From CAIKMD01 sp963803265 (GTDB taxonomy: Bacteria > Pseudomonadota > Alphaproteobacteria > ATCC43930 > CGMCC-115725), in contig CAWDLZ010000005.1 of NCBI GenBank assembly GCA_963803265.1, positions 1 to 64,000 of the forward strand: DNA of 64,000 bases, given 5' to 3'. The notes under the pieces were generated by a model, which worked only from the letters and a program-made list of their open reading frames with translations, did no database searches and was not told where the DNA came from. Position numbers and translations under genes: made by a program. Of the stretch, positions 47,037 through 56,162 are shown piece by piece. The number at the start of each line of letters is the position of its first letter. The stretch's first letter is position 1.

Positions 47037-49685
47037 CTACTCGACCGCGCCGATCCGGGCCATGGCGGCGTCGAGCTTGGCAAGGGCTGCCTCGGCCGCC
47101 GCTTGGCGCTCGCGCTGCTCGTCAACCGCCTCCGGCTTCGCCTTCGCGACGAATTGCGGGTTGCCCAGCTTCTTGGCGATCTTGTCGAGCTCGTCGCGGA
47201 GGCCGGCCGCTTCCTTCGCGAGCCGCGCGCGCTCCTTGGCGAGATCGACCGCGCCCGCGAGATCGAGCAGCACGGTCGTCCCGCCGACGACGATTTGCAA
47301 GGCGCTCTTTACCCCGGCATGCGCGGTAAAGGAAATTTCCTTGAGACGCGCGAGACGCTTGATTTGCTCGCCATGCCGCGAAATCCAATCGCGAAGCGTT
47401 TGATCGCTGTCCGCGACGTAAGCCGCGAGCTCGCTGGCCCCGGGGACGTTCATTTCCGAGCGCGTGGCGCGAATTTCCGAAATGAGTTCCGTGATATAGG
47501 TCATCTCGTCGCCGGCTTCCCGGTCAGGGAAAGACCCTTCGGGCCATGGCGCCGAGATCAGCATTCCCGCCCCCTTGCCGGCCAGATGCCGCCACAGCGT
47601 CTCGGTGAGGAAAGGCATGATCGGGTGCAGCAGATGAACCACCCGCTCCAGCACCCAGGCCGTCATCGCGCGCGTCTCGGCCTTGGCAATCTCGTCGGAG
47701 CCGGTGAGAATCGGCTTCGAAAACTCGATGTACCAGTCGCAGAAACCGCCCCAGATGAACTTGTAAAGCGCGTCGGCGGCGTCGTTGAAGCGAAACTCGC
47801 CCAATGCGATCTCGACATCGCCTTGCGCGCCGGTCAAGGCGTCCGCGATCCAGCGATTGACCGTGAGCTTGGCGGCCGCCGGATCGAAGCCCGCCACGCG
47901 CGCGCAACCGTTCATCTCGGCATAGCGCGCGGCGTTCCACAGCTTCGTCGCGAAATTGCGATAGCCCTCGATGCGGCTCTCGGCGAGCTTGATGTCGCGG
48001 CCTTGCGCCGCGAGCGCGGTCAGGGTGAAGCGCAGCGCGTCGCAGCCATAGCGGTCGATGACCTCGAGCGGATCGACGATGTTGCCCTTGGACTTCGACA
48101 TTTTCTGGCCGCGCTCGTCGCGCACCAGGGCGTGGATATAGACCGTCTTGAACGGCACGGCGCCCAAGAACTTGCAGCCCATCATCATCATCCGCGCGAC
48201 CCAGAAAAAGATGATGTCGAAGCCCGTGACCAGCACGTCGGTCGGGTAATAGCGCGCGAGCTCGCGGGTTTGCTCGGGCCAGCCCAAGGTCGAGAACGGC
48301 CACAGCGCCGAGGAAAACCAGGTGTCGAGCACGTCCGGGTCGCGCTTTAGCTCGACCGGGCGGCCATAGAGCCGCTCCGCCGCCGCTTGCGCCTCGGCCT
48401 CGGTTTCCTCGACGAAGACCGCGCCGTCGGGGCCGAACCAGGCCGGGATCTGATGTCCCCACCAGATCTGCCGCGAGATGCACCAGGGCTGGATGTTGCG
48501 CATCCATTCGAAGAAGGTGTTTTCCCAACTCTTCGGCACGAAGACGGTGGCCCCGCTTTCCACCGCCTCGACCGCCGCCTTGGCCAGCGTCTTTGCGTCG
48601 CAATACCATTGGTCGGTCAGCCACGGCTCGATCACGACGCCCGAGCGGTCGCCATGGGGCACCATGATGACGCGGTCCTCGATCTTCTCGACGAGGCCGA
48701 GGGCTTCGAGATCGGCGACGATTTTTTTTCGCGCGGCGAAACGATCGAGGCCGCGATAGGCCAGCGGCGCTTCGTCGTTGAGCCTGGCGTCGCGGTCGAA
48801 GACGTTGACGAGCGGAAGGCCATGCCGCCGCCCGACCTCGAAATCGTTGAAGTCGTGCGCCGGCGTGACCTTCACCGCGCCGCTGCCGGTCGAGGGATCG
48901 GCGTACGCGTCGGCGAGGATGGGAATGCGCCGGCCGACCAGCGGCAGGATCGCGTGTTTGCCGATCAGACGCCGGTAGCGCTCGTCCTCCGGGTGCACCG
49001 CGACGCCGGTATCGCCGAGCATGGTTTCGGGTCGCGTCGTCGCGACCGTGATGAACGCGCCGTCGCCGCCCTCGATCGGATATTTGAAGTACCAGAGCGC
49101 GCTCTTGGTTTCGCGGTTTTCGACCTCGAGATCGGACACCGCGGTGTGGAGCTGCGGGTCCCAATTGACCAGCCGCTTGTCGCGGTAGATCAGGCCCTCG
49201 CGGTGAAGCTGCACGAAGACGCGGCGCACCGCCGCCGACAGACCCTCGTCCATGGTGAAGCGCTCGCGGCTCCAATCGGGCGAAGCGCCGAGCGAGCGGA
49301 GCTGGCGGGTGATGGTGCCGCCCGACTCCGCCTTCCACTTCCAGACCCGCGCGATGAACGCGTCGCGCCCGAGAGCGTGGCGATCGAGACCTTCCGCTTC
49401 GAGCTGGCGCTCGACCACCATCTGCGTGGCGATCCCGGCGTGATCGGTGCCGGGCTGCCATAGCGCGTCGCGGCCGCGCATGCGGTGATAGCGGATGAGG
49501 ATGTCCTGCAAGGTGAAGGTGAGCGCGTGGCCCATATGCAGGCTGCCCGTCACATTGGGCGGCGGCATCATGATGGTGTAAGGCCGGGCGGCGCCGTCGG
49601 GATGGGCCGCGAAGGCGCCCGAGCGCTCCCACGCCGCGTAAATCTCCGCCTGCACCGCGGCGGGAGAGAAGCGATTATCCAGCAT
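47037..49685 (-). CDS. valS: valyl-tRNA synthetase
   Basis: An 882-residue class I synthetase that charges tRNA-Val and edits threonine. The HIGH motif is in PPPNVTGSLHMGHALTFTLQ, the KMSKS motif in RGQKMSKSKGNIVDP, and the editing domain shows TTRPETMLGDTGVAVHPED. The C-terminal coiled coil (KERARLAKEAAGLRDELDKI) is present. The frame is continuous, unlike the neighbouring ABC operon. Confidence 0.97.
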   Translation of the reverse strand: MLDNRFSPAAVQAEIYAAWERSGAFAAHPDGAARPYTIMMPPPNVTGSLHMGHALTFTLQDILIRYHRMRGRDALWQPGTDHAGIATQMVVERQLEAEGLDRHALGRDAFIARVWKWKAESGGTITRQLRSLGASPDWSRERFTMDEGLSAAVRRVFVQLHREGLIYRDKRLVNWDPQLHTAVSDLEVENRETKSALWYFKYPIEGGDGAFITVATTRPETMLGDTGVAVHPEDERYRRLIGKHAILPLVGRRIPILADAYADPSTGSGAVKVTPAHDFNDFEVGRRHGLPLVNVFDRDARLNDEAPLAYRGLDRFAARKKIVADLEALGLVEKIEDRVIMVPHGDRSGVVIEPWLTDQWYCDAKTLAKAAVEAVESGATVFVPKSWENTFFEWMRNIQPWCISRQIWWGHQIPAWFGPDGAVFVEETEAEAQAAAERLYGRPVELKRDPDVLDTWFSSALWPFSTLGWPEQTRELARYYPTDVLVTGFDIIFFWVARMMMMGCKFLGAVPFKTVYIHALVRDERGQKMSKSKGNIVDPLEVIDRYGCDALRFTLTALAAQGRDIKLAESRIEGYRNFATKLWNAARYAEMNGCARVAGFDPAAAKLTVNRWIADALTGAQGDVEIALGEFRFNDAADALYKFIWGGFCDWYIEFSKPILTGSDEIAKAETRAMTAWVLERVVHLLHPIMPFLTETLWRHLAGKGAGMLISAPWPEGSFPDREAGDEMTYITELISEIRATRSEMNVPGASELAAYVADSDQTLRDWISRHGEQIKRLARLKEISFTAHAGVKSALQIVVGGTTVLLDLAGAVDLAKERARLAKEAAGLRDELDKIAKKLGNPQFVAKAKPEAVDEQRERQAAAEAALAKLDAAMARIGAVE

Positions 49686-49723
49686 CGCCGATCCGGGCTC
49701 GCGTTAGCGGACCGGTCGCCCGC

Positions 49724-50371
49724 TCAGCGGCGCTGGGCGTCGAGGGCGAGGCGGCCGATCTCTACCCGAACGATCCGCTCGACGATCTGAGGGAGGTTCT
49801 CGTCGAGCCAACTCTTGAGCAGCGGGCGCAAGAGTTCGCGGGTGATGTCTTCGAGCGTGCGGTCTGACTGCCCCATGGACATGCTCTCGATTTCTGGCTC
49901 ATTTTGGTTGCGGGTGACGAGCTCGCTCAAGGCCGCCAGCGAGGCGGCGGCGGCGGCGTCCGAAATCAGGCGCTGGTCGTCGAGCGACACGGTGGCCGCG
50001 GCCGCCGGCATCGTCACGGGCGGCGGCGCGGCGCGAGGGACACGCGGCGGCTCGGCGGGCGCGGGCGGCCGATCGGACAGCGGCGGCGGTTCCGCGGCTT
50101 CGGCCTCGGCGGCGATGGCGGTGGCGACTTCCTCGCTCGCGACCTCCTCGGTCAGAACGAGAATATCGTCGTCATCGTTGGCGGCAACGGCCGTCGCGGC
50201 AGCTGCGGGCGGCGGCGCAGAGCCAGGCTGCGTCTTCGGCTGGGGCGACGGCGCGGCGCCCGGAATGAGCGCGGGGTCCGGAGGCGTGTCGCCATCCTCG
50301 GAAATGATCCGGCGAATGGAGGCGAGAATTTCCTCCATCGACGGTTCGTGTTGGTCCTTGTCGTCCGCCAT
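49724..50371 (-). CDS. popZ: PopZ-type polar organizing protein (DUF2497)
   Basis: A 215-residue protein with the DUF2497/PopZ pattern: N-terminal HEPSMEEILASIRRIISEDG, a long acidic Pro/Ala-rich linker, and a conserved C-terminal oligomerisation region LEDITRELLRPLLKSWLDEN then LPQIVERIVRVEIGRLA. PopZ forms a polar matrix that anchors the chromosome and cell-cycle proteins. It is placed between tolC and valS, a conserved alphaproteobacterial arrangement. Confidence 0.92.
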   Translation of the reverse strand: MADDKDQHEPSMEEILASIRRIISEDGDTPPDPALIPGAAPSPQPKTQPGSAPPPAAAATAVAANDDDDILVLTEEVASEEVATAIAAEAEAAEPPPLSDRPPAPAEPPRVPRAAPPPVTMPAAAATVSLDDQRLISDAAAAASLAALSELVTRNQNEPEIESMSMGQSDRTLEDITRELLRPLLKSWLDENLPQIVERIVRVEIGRLALDAQRR

Positions 50372-50454
50372 CGCTTCCAGCCCTGGATGACCCCCGCCGA
50401 TGGTAGGGGAAACCCCTTGGAAACGCCAGACAATGCGAGCCGCCGCGGTTACGC

Positions 50455-51834
50455 TTACTGGTCGTCGGCGCCGAAACCGATCGCCTTGTTGCGCACCGAG
50501 TTGTAGTGCTTCTGGACGTCGTAGAGCTGCACCGGCAGGTGGAGATCGGCGGCGGTGAGCCCGCCGATCTGTTGAGACAGGTTGAATTCGGCGACCGCGA
50601 GATCGTGCTGCGCCTTGACCAGCAAGGTTCGATCGGTCAGCAGCTCCTGCTCTTGGTTCAGCACGTCGAGCACCGTGCGCTGGCCGACCTGCTGCTGCTG
50701 CTGGACGCCTTCGAGGGCGATCGCGGCGGCGCTGACCGTGCTTTGCAGCGAGATGATGCTGGCGCGCGCCGATTGAATGGTCTCCCAGGATTGGGTCGCA
50801 GTCTGGACCGACTGGTTGCGCGTGTCGTCGGTCGTGCTTTCCTGCCTGCCGACCGTCTCGACCGCCTGCCGGCTCTGCGACCAGATATTGCCGGCCTCGT
50901 AGAGCGGTATCGTCATCTGGGCGAGCACCGACTGGTTGGTGGTCTCGCGACCGTTCAGCACGGTCTCCTGGAGGCGCTGGATATTGCCGACGAGGGCGAC
51001 CGAGGGCAGAAGCTGCGCCTTGACCTGGGCGACATTGTCGCGCGCGGCGTCCTCGCTGAACTGCGCCGCGATCACGGTGGGATTCTTGGTCGCGGCGAGC
51101 GTCAAGGCTTGGTCGCGGGCCGCCGGGATGCCCGGAGTGAGGGTCGGCTGGATGAGATCGACCGGCGGATGCCCGACCGCGCGGGTATAATTGGCGCGGG
51201 CGTTCTCGAGCGTGCCCTCGTCGGTCTGCCGCTGCGCGGTGGCGGCGGCGAGACGCGCCTCGGCCTGAGCCACGTCGACGCGGGTCACCTGGCCGACGCG
51301 GAATTGATCGTTGGTCGCCTCGAGCTGGCGGCCGAGAACCTGCTCGTTGTTCTTGTCGAGATCGACCACCGACTGGTCTTCCAGGAAGTCGAAATAGGCC
51401 TGGGCGGTGGTAAAGAGCGCCGCGCTCTCGATCGCGGTCAGCTTCGCGCGCTCGCTCTGCACCAGATCCTCGGCTTGCGCGGTCTTCGCGATCGTGCCGC
51501 CGCCGTTATAGATCGGCTGGGTGATGTTGAGGACGTATTGGTGCGGTTGCAGGGTTTGATGCGCCGGCGCGTTGGGCGGCGCCGCCGGCGTGTTTTCCGA
51601 GGTCTCGTCGCCGACCGCGCCGGTGAAGCTCACCGTCGGCCGCCAGCCGACCAGGGCCTGCGGCACGCCTTCGTCAACGGCGCGGAGATTGGCGCGCTCG
51701 GCGAGAATCTGCGGGTTGTTGTTGTAGGTCGCGGCCAGGGCTTCCTGGAGGGTCTCGGCCCGCGCGGCGCCGGCACCAAGGGCGGCGAGGCCGAAGGCGG
51801 CGGATGCCAGAAGTCGACGACGCAGGTGACGCAC
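50455..51834 (-). CDS. tolC: TolC-family outer-membrane channel
   Basis: A 459-residue type I secretion/efflux outer-membrane protein with signal peptide ending ARAE. It has the two repeated TolC coiled-coil halves, for example the motif VGQVTRVDVAQAEARLAAAT in the first half and VGQRTVLDVLNQEQELL in the second. It pairs with an inner-membrane exporter not present in the window. It lies 18 bp downstream of the second pcm-like gene and upstream of popZ. Confidence 0.94.
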   Translation of the reverse strand: MRHLRRRLLASAAFGLAALGAGAARAETLQEALAATYNNNPQILAERANLRAVDEGVPQALVGWRPTVSFTGAVGDETSENTPAAPPNAPAHQTLQPHQYVLNITQPIYNGGGTIAKTAQAEDLVQSERAKLTAIESAALFTTAQAYFDFLEDQSVVDLDKNNEQVLGRQLEATNDQFRVGQVTRVDVAQAEARLAAATAQRQTDEGTLENARANYTRAVGHPPVDLIQPTLTPGIPAARDQALTLAATKNPTVIAAQFSEDAARDNVAQVKAQLLPSVALVGNIQRLQETVLNGRETTNQSVLAQMTIPLYEAGNIWSQSRQAVETVGRQESTTDDTRNQSVQTATQSWETIQSARASIISLQSTVSAAAIALEGVQQQQQVGQRTVLDVLNQEQELLTDRTLLVKAQHDLAVAEFNLSQQIGGLTAADLHLPVQLYDVQKHYNSVRNKAIGFGADDQ

Positions 51835-51851
51835 CCGATGAGCCCTTCCCG

Positions 51852-52508
51852 TCAGAACACGAAGCTTGGCGCGCGCTCGAAACCGGGGAGCGCGGCGATG
51901 GCGGCATCGAAGGCCGGCCGGCTCGACAGCGCACCCTCTTCCCGCATCATCAGCACCGCCTGGCCGGTCCCCTCTCTTGGCGCGACCACGGCGACGAGGC
52001 GGCCGCCTTCGCCGAGTTGCGCGGCGATCGCAGGCGGGATGGCTTCGACCGCGCCGCCGAAGAGGATGACGTCATAGGGCGCCTTGGGCGGCCAGCCTTC
52101 GGCGAGCGGACCGGACACGATTTCGAGCCCGACGCAGCCCAGCTCGCCGAGCAGCGCGCGCGCGGCGGCGGCGAAGCCGGGGTCGCATTCGAGCGCGGTG
52201 ACATGCGCCGCGAGCCGCGCCAGCACCGCGGTGGCATAGCCGGTGCCGCAGCCGATCTCGAGCACCTTGTCCACCGGGCCGATGGCGGCGAGCTGGACGA
52301 GGCGCGCGAGCACCATCGGCGCCATCAGCGCGCGGTCGCGCCCGAGCGGGATATCGTCATCGACATAGGCGACGCCGCGCGCCGCCGGCGGCACGAAGCG
52401 CTCGCGCGGAATGTTCAGGAACGCGTCGAGGACGGCCTCGTCCGTGACCTTGTTGGTGCGCAACTGGCAGTCGACCATGTTGAGGCGCGCTTCGGCGTAG
52501 TCAACCAT
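51852..52508 (-). CDS. protein-L-isoaspartate methyltransferase family protein
   Basis: A 218-residue SAM methyltransferase of the PCMT family: KVLEIGCGTGYATAVLARLA is the SAM site, with RERFVPPAARGVAYVDDDIP in front and DVILFGGAVEAIPP behind. It is clearly different from the surE-linked pcm (18422-19069), and the active-site region lacks the usual GNGQTIS. This paralogue upstream of tolC is a recurring alphaproteobacterial arrangement. Its substrate is uncertain. Confidence 0.85.
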   Translation of the reverse strand: MVDYAEARLNMVDCQLRTNKVTDEAVLDAFLNIPRERFVPPAARGVAYVDDDIPLGRDRALMAPMVLARLVQLAAIGPVDKVLEIGCGTGYATAVLARLAAHVTALECDPGFAAAARALLGELGCVGLEIVSGPLAEGWPPKAPYDVILFGGAVEAIPPAIAAQLGEGGRLVAVVAPREGTGQAVLMMREEGALSSRPAFDAAIAALPGFERAPSFVF

Positions 52509-52653
52509 CGCAACACACGGAGATTTTCCAAAGAAACCACGGGTGGTTTATACCGATTCGACCCGGCGATGACAATGCGCTCGTGGCGCGACCGAGCGGC
52601 GGAAACGAGGATGGACGCGGCGGATACGAGCGCCTATATCTCGCCGGCGCTCC

Positions 52654-52727
52654 GGCCGGATGGCAGAGTGGCTATGCAGAGGACTGCAAATCCTCGTACA
52701 GCGGTTCGATTCCGCTTCCGGCCTCCA
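52654..52727 (+). tRNA. tRNA-Cys (GCA)
   Basis: A full cloverleaf of 74 nt. The acceptor stem GGCCGGA pairs with TCCGGCC, the anticodon stem GAGGA/TCCTC encloses loop CTGCAAA with anticodon GCA, the T arm is AGCGG-TTCGATT-CCGCT, and CCA is encoded at 52725-52727. Confidence 0.95.
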
Positions 52728-52815
52728 ATGCCGCCCATAAAAGCTCGCTCGGGTAGCATCGCGGGAGCGGTTTTGTTATAAGCCGCTCGCGTCGGCGGAC
52801 GCATCGAAGTTCTAT

Positions 52816-52890
52816 TCGGGGGTAGCTCAGCGGTAGAGCAATCGGCTGTTAACCGATCGGTCCTCGGTTCGAATCCGAGCCCCCGAGCCA
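52816..52890 (+). tRNA. tRNA-Asn (GTT)
   Basis: A 75-nt cloverleaf with acceptor stem TCGGGGG/CCCCCGA, a D arm with GCTCAGCGGTAGAGC, anticodon loop CTGTTAA giving anticodon GTT, T loop TTCGAAT, and an encoded CCA at 52888-52890. It is 89 bp downstream of tRNA-Cys. Confidence 0.95.
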
Positions 52891-52894
52891 ATAA

Positions 52895-52931
52895 GATCGA
52901 GGGGTCGAGACAGGGTCTCGACCCCTCGATC
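52895..52931. other. 17-bp perfect palindrome after tRNA-Asn
   Basis: GATCGAGGGGTCGAGAC-AGG-GTCTCGACCCCTCGATC is a perfect 17-bp stem with a three-base loop starting four bases after the tRNA CCA. There is no T run on the plus side, so it may be a tRNA processing or termination hairpin, or a repeat unit. Confidence 0.6.
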
Positions 52932-53021
52932 GGCGCCTTGCAACCCTTGTGGCAGCCCATGCCCGGAGGGACAAATCTCACGCAAGCGTCGAACGGGCCG
53001 GCGCAATCGAAGGGGGATGCG

Positions 53022-54023
53022 ATGCAAGCCGTCGTCATTCGAGAATTCGGCCCGCCCGAGGTGATGCGCCTCGAGGAGGTCGCGACGCCGGAGCCCGGGC
53101 CGGGCGAAGTCCTGATCGAAGTCGCCGCGGTTTCGGTCAATCGCACGCTCGATTGCATCGTGCGGTCGGGCAAGTATCCGCGGCCGGTCAATCTGCCGCT
53201 GGTGCTCGGCGTCGATCCCGTCGGCACGATCGTGCTGTTGGGCGACGGCGTGACGTCGCGCAAGCTCGGCGATCGCGTCGCCATCTCGTTGCATCTCGGC
53301 AAGCCGGGCGAGCCCTTGAAGCTCTTGGGCGTCGATGTCTGGGGCGGCTATGCGAAATACGTCAAGCTGCCGGCGGCGAACACTTATCCGCTTCCCGAGG
53401 GGCTCGATTTCTACACTGCGGCCGTGGTCGCGCGCCACGCGCCGCTCGCGCGCAACATGCTGCGCGAGAAAGCGCGGCTGAAGCCCGAGGAATGGGTCCT
53501 CGTGATGGGCGCCTCGGGCGGCCTCGCGAGCTTCCTCGTTCAGCTCGCCCGGCACATGGGCGCCAACGTGATCGCCGCGGCCGGCACCGACGACCATGTC
53601 GAGGTGGCGCTGGGCCTCGGCGCGCAACACGGCATCAATTACCGCAAGCACGACTTGACCGCCGAGGTGCTGAAAATCACCGGCGGCAAGGGCGTCGATG
53701 TCGTGTGCGAGAATATCGGCGATCCAGAGCTGTTCCCACAGGCCTTCGCGGCGCTGGGACGGCGCGGCCGGCTCGTCACCGCGGGCGGACATGGCGGCGG
53801 CACGGTGCCGCTCAGCGTGTTCAATCTCTATGTCAAAGGCTTGACCATCTTCGGCAGCACGGATCAGACCGACGACGACATGACGATGAGCCTCAAAGCC
53901 GCCGCCGACGGGCATTTGCGCGCGCTCATCGATCAGGTGCTGCCGCTTTCCGAGGCGGCGCGCGCGCATCGCCTCATCGAAAGCCGCGCCGGCACCGGCA
54001 AGGTGCTGCTGGCGCCCGATTAA
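53022..54023 (+). CDS. zinc-free alcohol dehydrogenase / quinone oxidoreductase family protein
   Basis: A 333-residue medium-chain reductase. The N-terminal MQAVVIREFGPPEVMRLEEV is typical of the quinone oxidoreductase group. The NADPH site reads VMGASGGLASFLVQLARHMG. The catalytic zinc cysteine of alcohol dehydrogenases is not at the usual place. The ATG at 53022 is chosen over an upstream ATG at 52938 because the family starts there. The physiological substrate is unknown. Confidence 0.88.
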   Translation: MQAVVIREFGPPEVMRLEEVATPEPGPGEVLIEVAAVSVNRTLDCIVRSGKYPRPVNLPLVLGVDPVGTIVLLGDGVTSRKLGDRVAISLHLGKPGEPLKLLGVDVWGGYAKYVKLPAANTYPLPEGLDFYTAAVVARHAPLARNMLREKARLKPEEWVLVMGASGGLASFLVQLARHMGANVIAAAGTDDHVEVALGLGAQHGINYRKHDLTAEVLKITGGKGVDVVCENIGDPELFPQAFAALGRRGRLVTAGGHGGGTVPLSVFNLYVKGLTIFGSTDQTDDDMTMSLKAAADGHLRALIDQVLPLSEAARAHRLIESRAGTGKVLLAPD

Positions 54024-54046
54024 GCCGCCGCGCGAGCCCGCGCCGT

Positions 54047-55699
54047 TCACGTCTTCTTGAAATGCCGGGCGATGAGGGCTTGCGCGTCCTCTTGAATTTG
54101 CTTGAGGTGATCTTCGCTGCGGAAACTTTCCGCGTAGATCTTATAGACCTCCTCCGTTCCCGATGGCCTCGCGGCGAACCACCCGTTCGCGGCGATGATC
54201 TTGATTCCGCCGATCGCTTCGTTATTGCCGGGGGCCCGGTTCAGCTTCGCCTCGATCGGCTCCCCGGCCAGCTCTTTCGCGTCGATGGCAGCGGGATCGA
54301 GGTTCTGTAGGACCGCTTTCTGCGCGCTCGAGGCCGGCGCGTCGATCCTCTCGTAGAAGGACTTGCCCAAATCGCGGGTCGCGGCTTGGTAGAACCGGTT
54401 GGGATCCTGGCCCGCCCGCGCGGTGATTTCCGCGGCGAGGAGGCCCATGATCAGCCCGTCCTTGTCGGTCGTCCACACCGAGCCGTCGCGGCGAAGGAAC
54501 GACGCGCCCGCGCTTTCCTCGCCGCCGAAGCCGAGCGAGCCATCGAGCAGGCCGGCGCTGAACCATTTGAATCCCACCGGCACCTCGACGAGCTTCCTTC
54601 GCAGCTTCGCCGCGACGCGATCGATCATGCCGCTCGATACGACGGTCTTGCCGATCGCGCTGCCTGGGCGCCACTCCGGCCGGTTCGTGCACAAATAGGA
54701 AATCGCCGCCGCGAGAAAGTAATTCGGATTCATCAATCCGCCCGACGGGCAGACGATGCCATGCCGGTCGGCGTCGGTGTCGTTGGCGAAGGCGATGTCG
54801 AATTTATCCTGGAGCGCGATCAGCCGCGTCATCGCGTAGCGCGACGAGCAGTCCATCCGAACTTTTCCGTCCCAATCCACGGTCATGAAACGAAATGTCG
54901 GATCGACGGCGTCGTTCACCACGGTCGCGGCGATCTTGTAGCGCTCGACGATCGGTTGCCAATATTCGACGGCCGCGCCGCCCAGCGGATCGATCCCGAT
55001 GCGCACGCCCGCAGCGCGGATCGCCTCCAGATCGACGATATTGGCGAGGTCGGCGACATAGGGCTGGATGTAGTCATGGGCATGAACGCACGCTGCCTTG
55101 CGCGCGCGCGCGTAAGGCATGCGGGCGACGCCATCGAGCTTCTTCGCCAGGAACTCGTTCGCGGCTTTCTCGATCCAGCCGGTCACGTCGACATCGGCCG
55201 GCCCGCCATTGGCGGGATTGTACTTGAAGCCGCCCTCGTCGGGCGGATTGTGCGACGGGCTGATCACGATCCCGTCGGCGAGGCCGGTCTTTCTGCCGCG
55301 ATTGTAGGCGAGGATCGCGTGCGAGATCACCGGCGTCGGCGTGTAGCCGCCATGCTCGTCGATCATCGTCTCGACGCCGTTCGCCGCGAGCACTTCGAGG
55401 GCGGTGGCGAAAGCGGCTTCCGACAAGGCATGCGTGTCCATGCCGAGAAAGAGCGGCCCGGCGATGGCGGCTTGGCGGCGGTAGAGGCAGACGGCCTGGG
55501 CGATCGCCAGGATATGCGCTTCGTTGAACCCGGCCGCGAAGGCCGAGCCGCGGTGCCCCGAGGTGCCGAACGCGACGCGCTGCGCGGCGATCGCAGGATC
55601 GGGGACGAGCGCGAAATACTCGGTCACCAGCCGGGAAATATTGACCAGCAAGGTTGGCGGCACCGGTTTGCCGGCGAGAGGGCTGATGCTTTCCGACAT
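54047..55699 (-). CDS. pgm: phosphoglucomutase (alpha-D-glucose-specific)
   Basis: A 550-residue phosphohexomutase interconverting glucose 1- and 6-phosphate. N-terminal FGTSGHRGSAFAAGFNEAHI, the phosphoserine loop VISPSHNPPDEGG, the metal loop FANDTDADRHGIV and the phosphate-binding RPSGTEEVYKIYAE are all present. The frame is continuous. It is convergent with the quinone oxidoreductase (23-bp gap). Confidence 0.95.
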   Translation of the reverse strand: MSESISPLAGKPVPPTLLVNISRLVTEYFALVPDPAIAAQRVAFGTSGHRGSAFAAGFNEAHILAIAQAVCLYRRQAAIAGPLFLGMDTHALSEAAFATALEVLAANGVETMIDEHGGYTPTPVISHAILAYNRGRKTGLADGIVISPSHNPPDEGGFKYNPANGGPADVDVTGWIEKAANEFLAKKLDGVARMPYARARKAACVHAHDYIQPYVADLANIVDLEAIRAAGVRIGIDPLGGAAVEYWQPIVERYKIAATVVNDAVDPTFRFMTVDWDGKVRMDCSSRYAMTRLIALQDKFDIAFANDTDADRHGIVCPSGGLMNPNYFLAAAISYLCTNRPEWRPGSAIGKTVVSSGMIDRVAAKLRRKLVEVPVGFKWFSAGLLDGSLGFGGEESAGASFLRRDGSVWTTDKDGLIMGLLAAEITARAGQDPNRFYQAATRDLGKSFYERIDAPASSAQKAVLQNLDPAAIDAKELAGEPIEAKLNRAPGNNEAIGGIKIIAANGWFAARPSGTEEVYKIYAESFRSEDHLKQIQEDAQALIARHFKKT

Positions 55700-56162
55700 G
55701 TCAACCTCGCTCTAAACCCAGGACGACCCGCACAGCAAGACAATGCATGTCTGCGCGAGAGCATGCGCTTCCGCCTCTAGCGGAGGATCGCACAGGATCC
55801 GGCGCGTAACGAGGCTCGGTCAGGCGAGCGCGGACCAGAGCAATTCGGCGTGGCCCGCCTTCGGCTCAATCATGGCCGAGAGCAGCGCGTGATCGCCGGG
55901 CGCGCGGCGGGAGGTCTCGTGACTTCGTGAAATGTCCATTGCCGAAGCCCTTTCACATCCGGGGGCGCCGCATCGACGCAGACTCTATTCTTCACCGCCG
56001 AGGCGGGCAAGGATTCCCGAGATAGCCTGGCAAATCCCGTGCTTTCTCTATAGGATCGTCGCAAGTCTTCGCGTCAGGAGAGAAGGCATGGCGGCCACGC
56101 TCGACCCTGTCAATGAAGGCTCGTTCCGCGCATTAGACATCGTCTTGCCGGAAGACAATCCC
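55700..56162. other. 463-bp gap between pgm and the autotransporter gene
   Basis: It holds the divergent promoter region for pgm and for the autotransporter. A minus-strand 39-codon frame (55820-55939) is open but unrecognised. No RNA gene or strong repeat is seen. Confidence 0.4.
55820..55939 (-). CDS. possible 39-residue peptide
   Basis: A short minus-strand frame from ATG at 55939 to a TGA at 55820-55822 upstream of pgm. The residues (HALLSAMIEPKAGHAELLWS) look protein-like and could be a fragment of a lost gene. There is no recognised family and only a weak ribosome-binding site. Confidence 0.2.
   Translation of the reverse strand: MDISRSHETSRRAPGDHALLSAMIEPKAGHAELLWSALA

Noticed and set aside
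46524..49463. Long plus-strand frames over the binding-protein gene and valS
   Set aside because: Antisense to conserved genes, with no start signals and no known motifs.
53022..53302. A plus/minus-strand reading extending over the tRNA genes as protein
   Set aside because: The sequence forms two clear tRNA cloverleaves, which take precedence over open frames crossing them.
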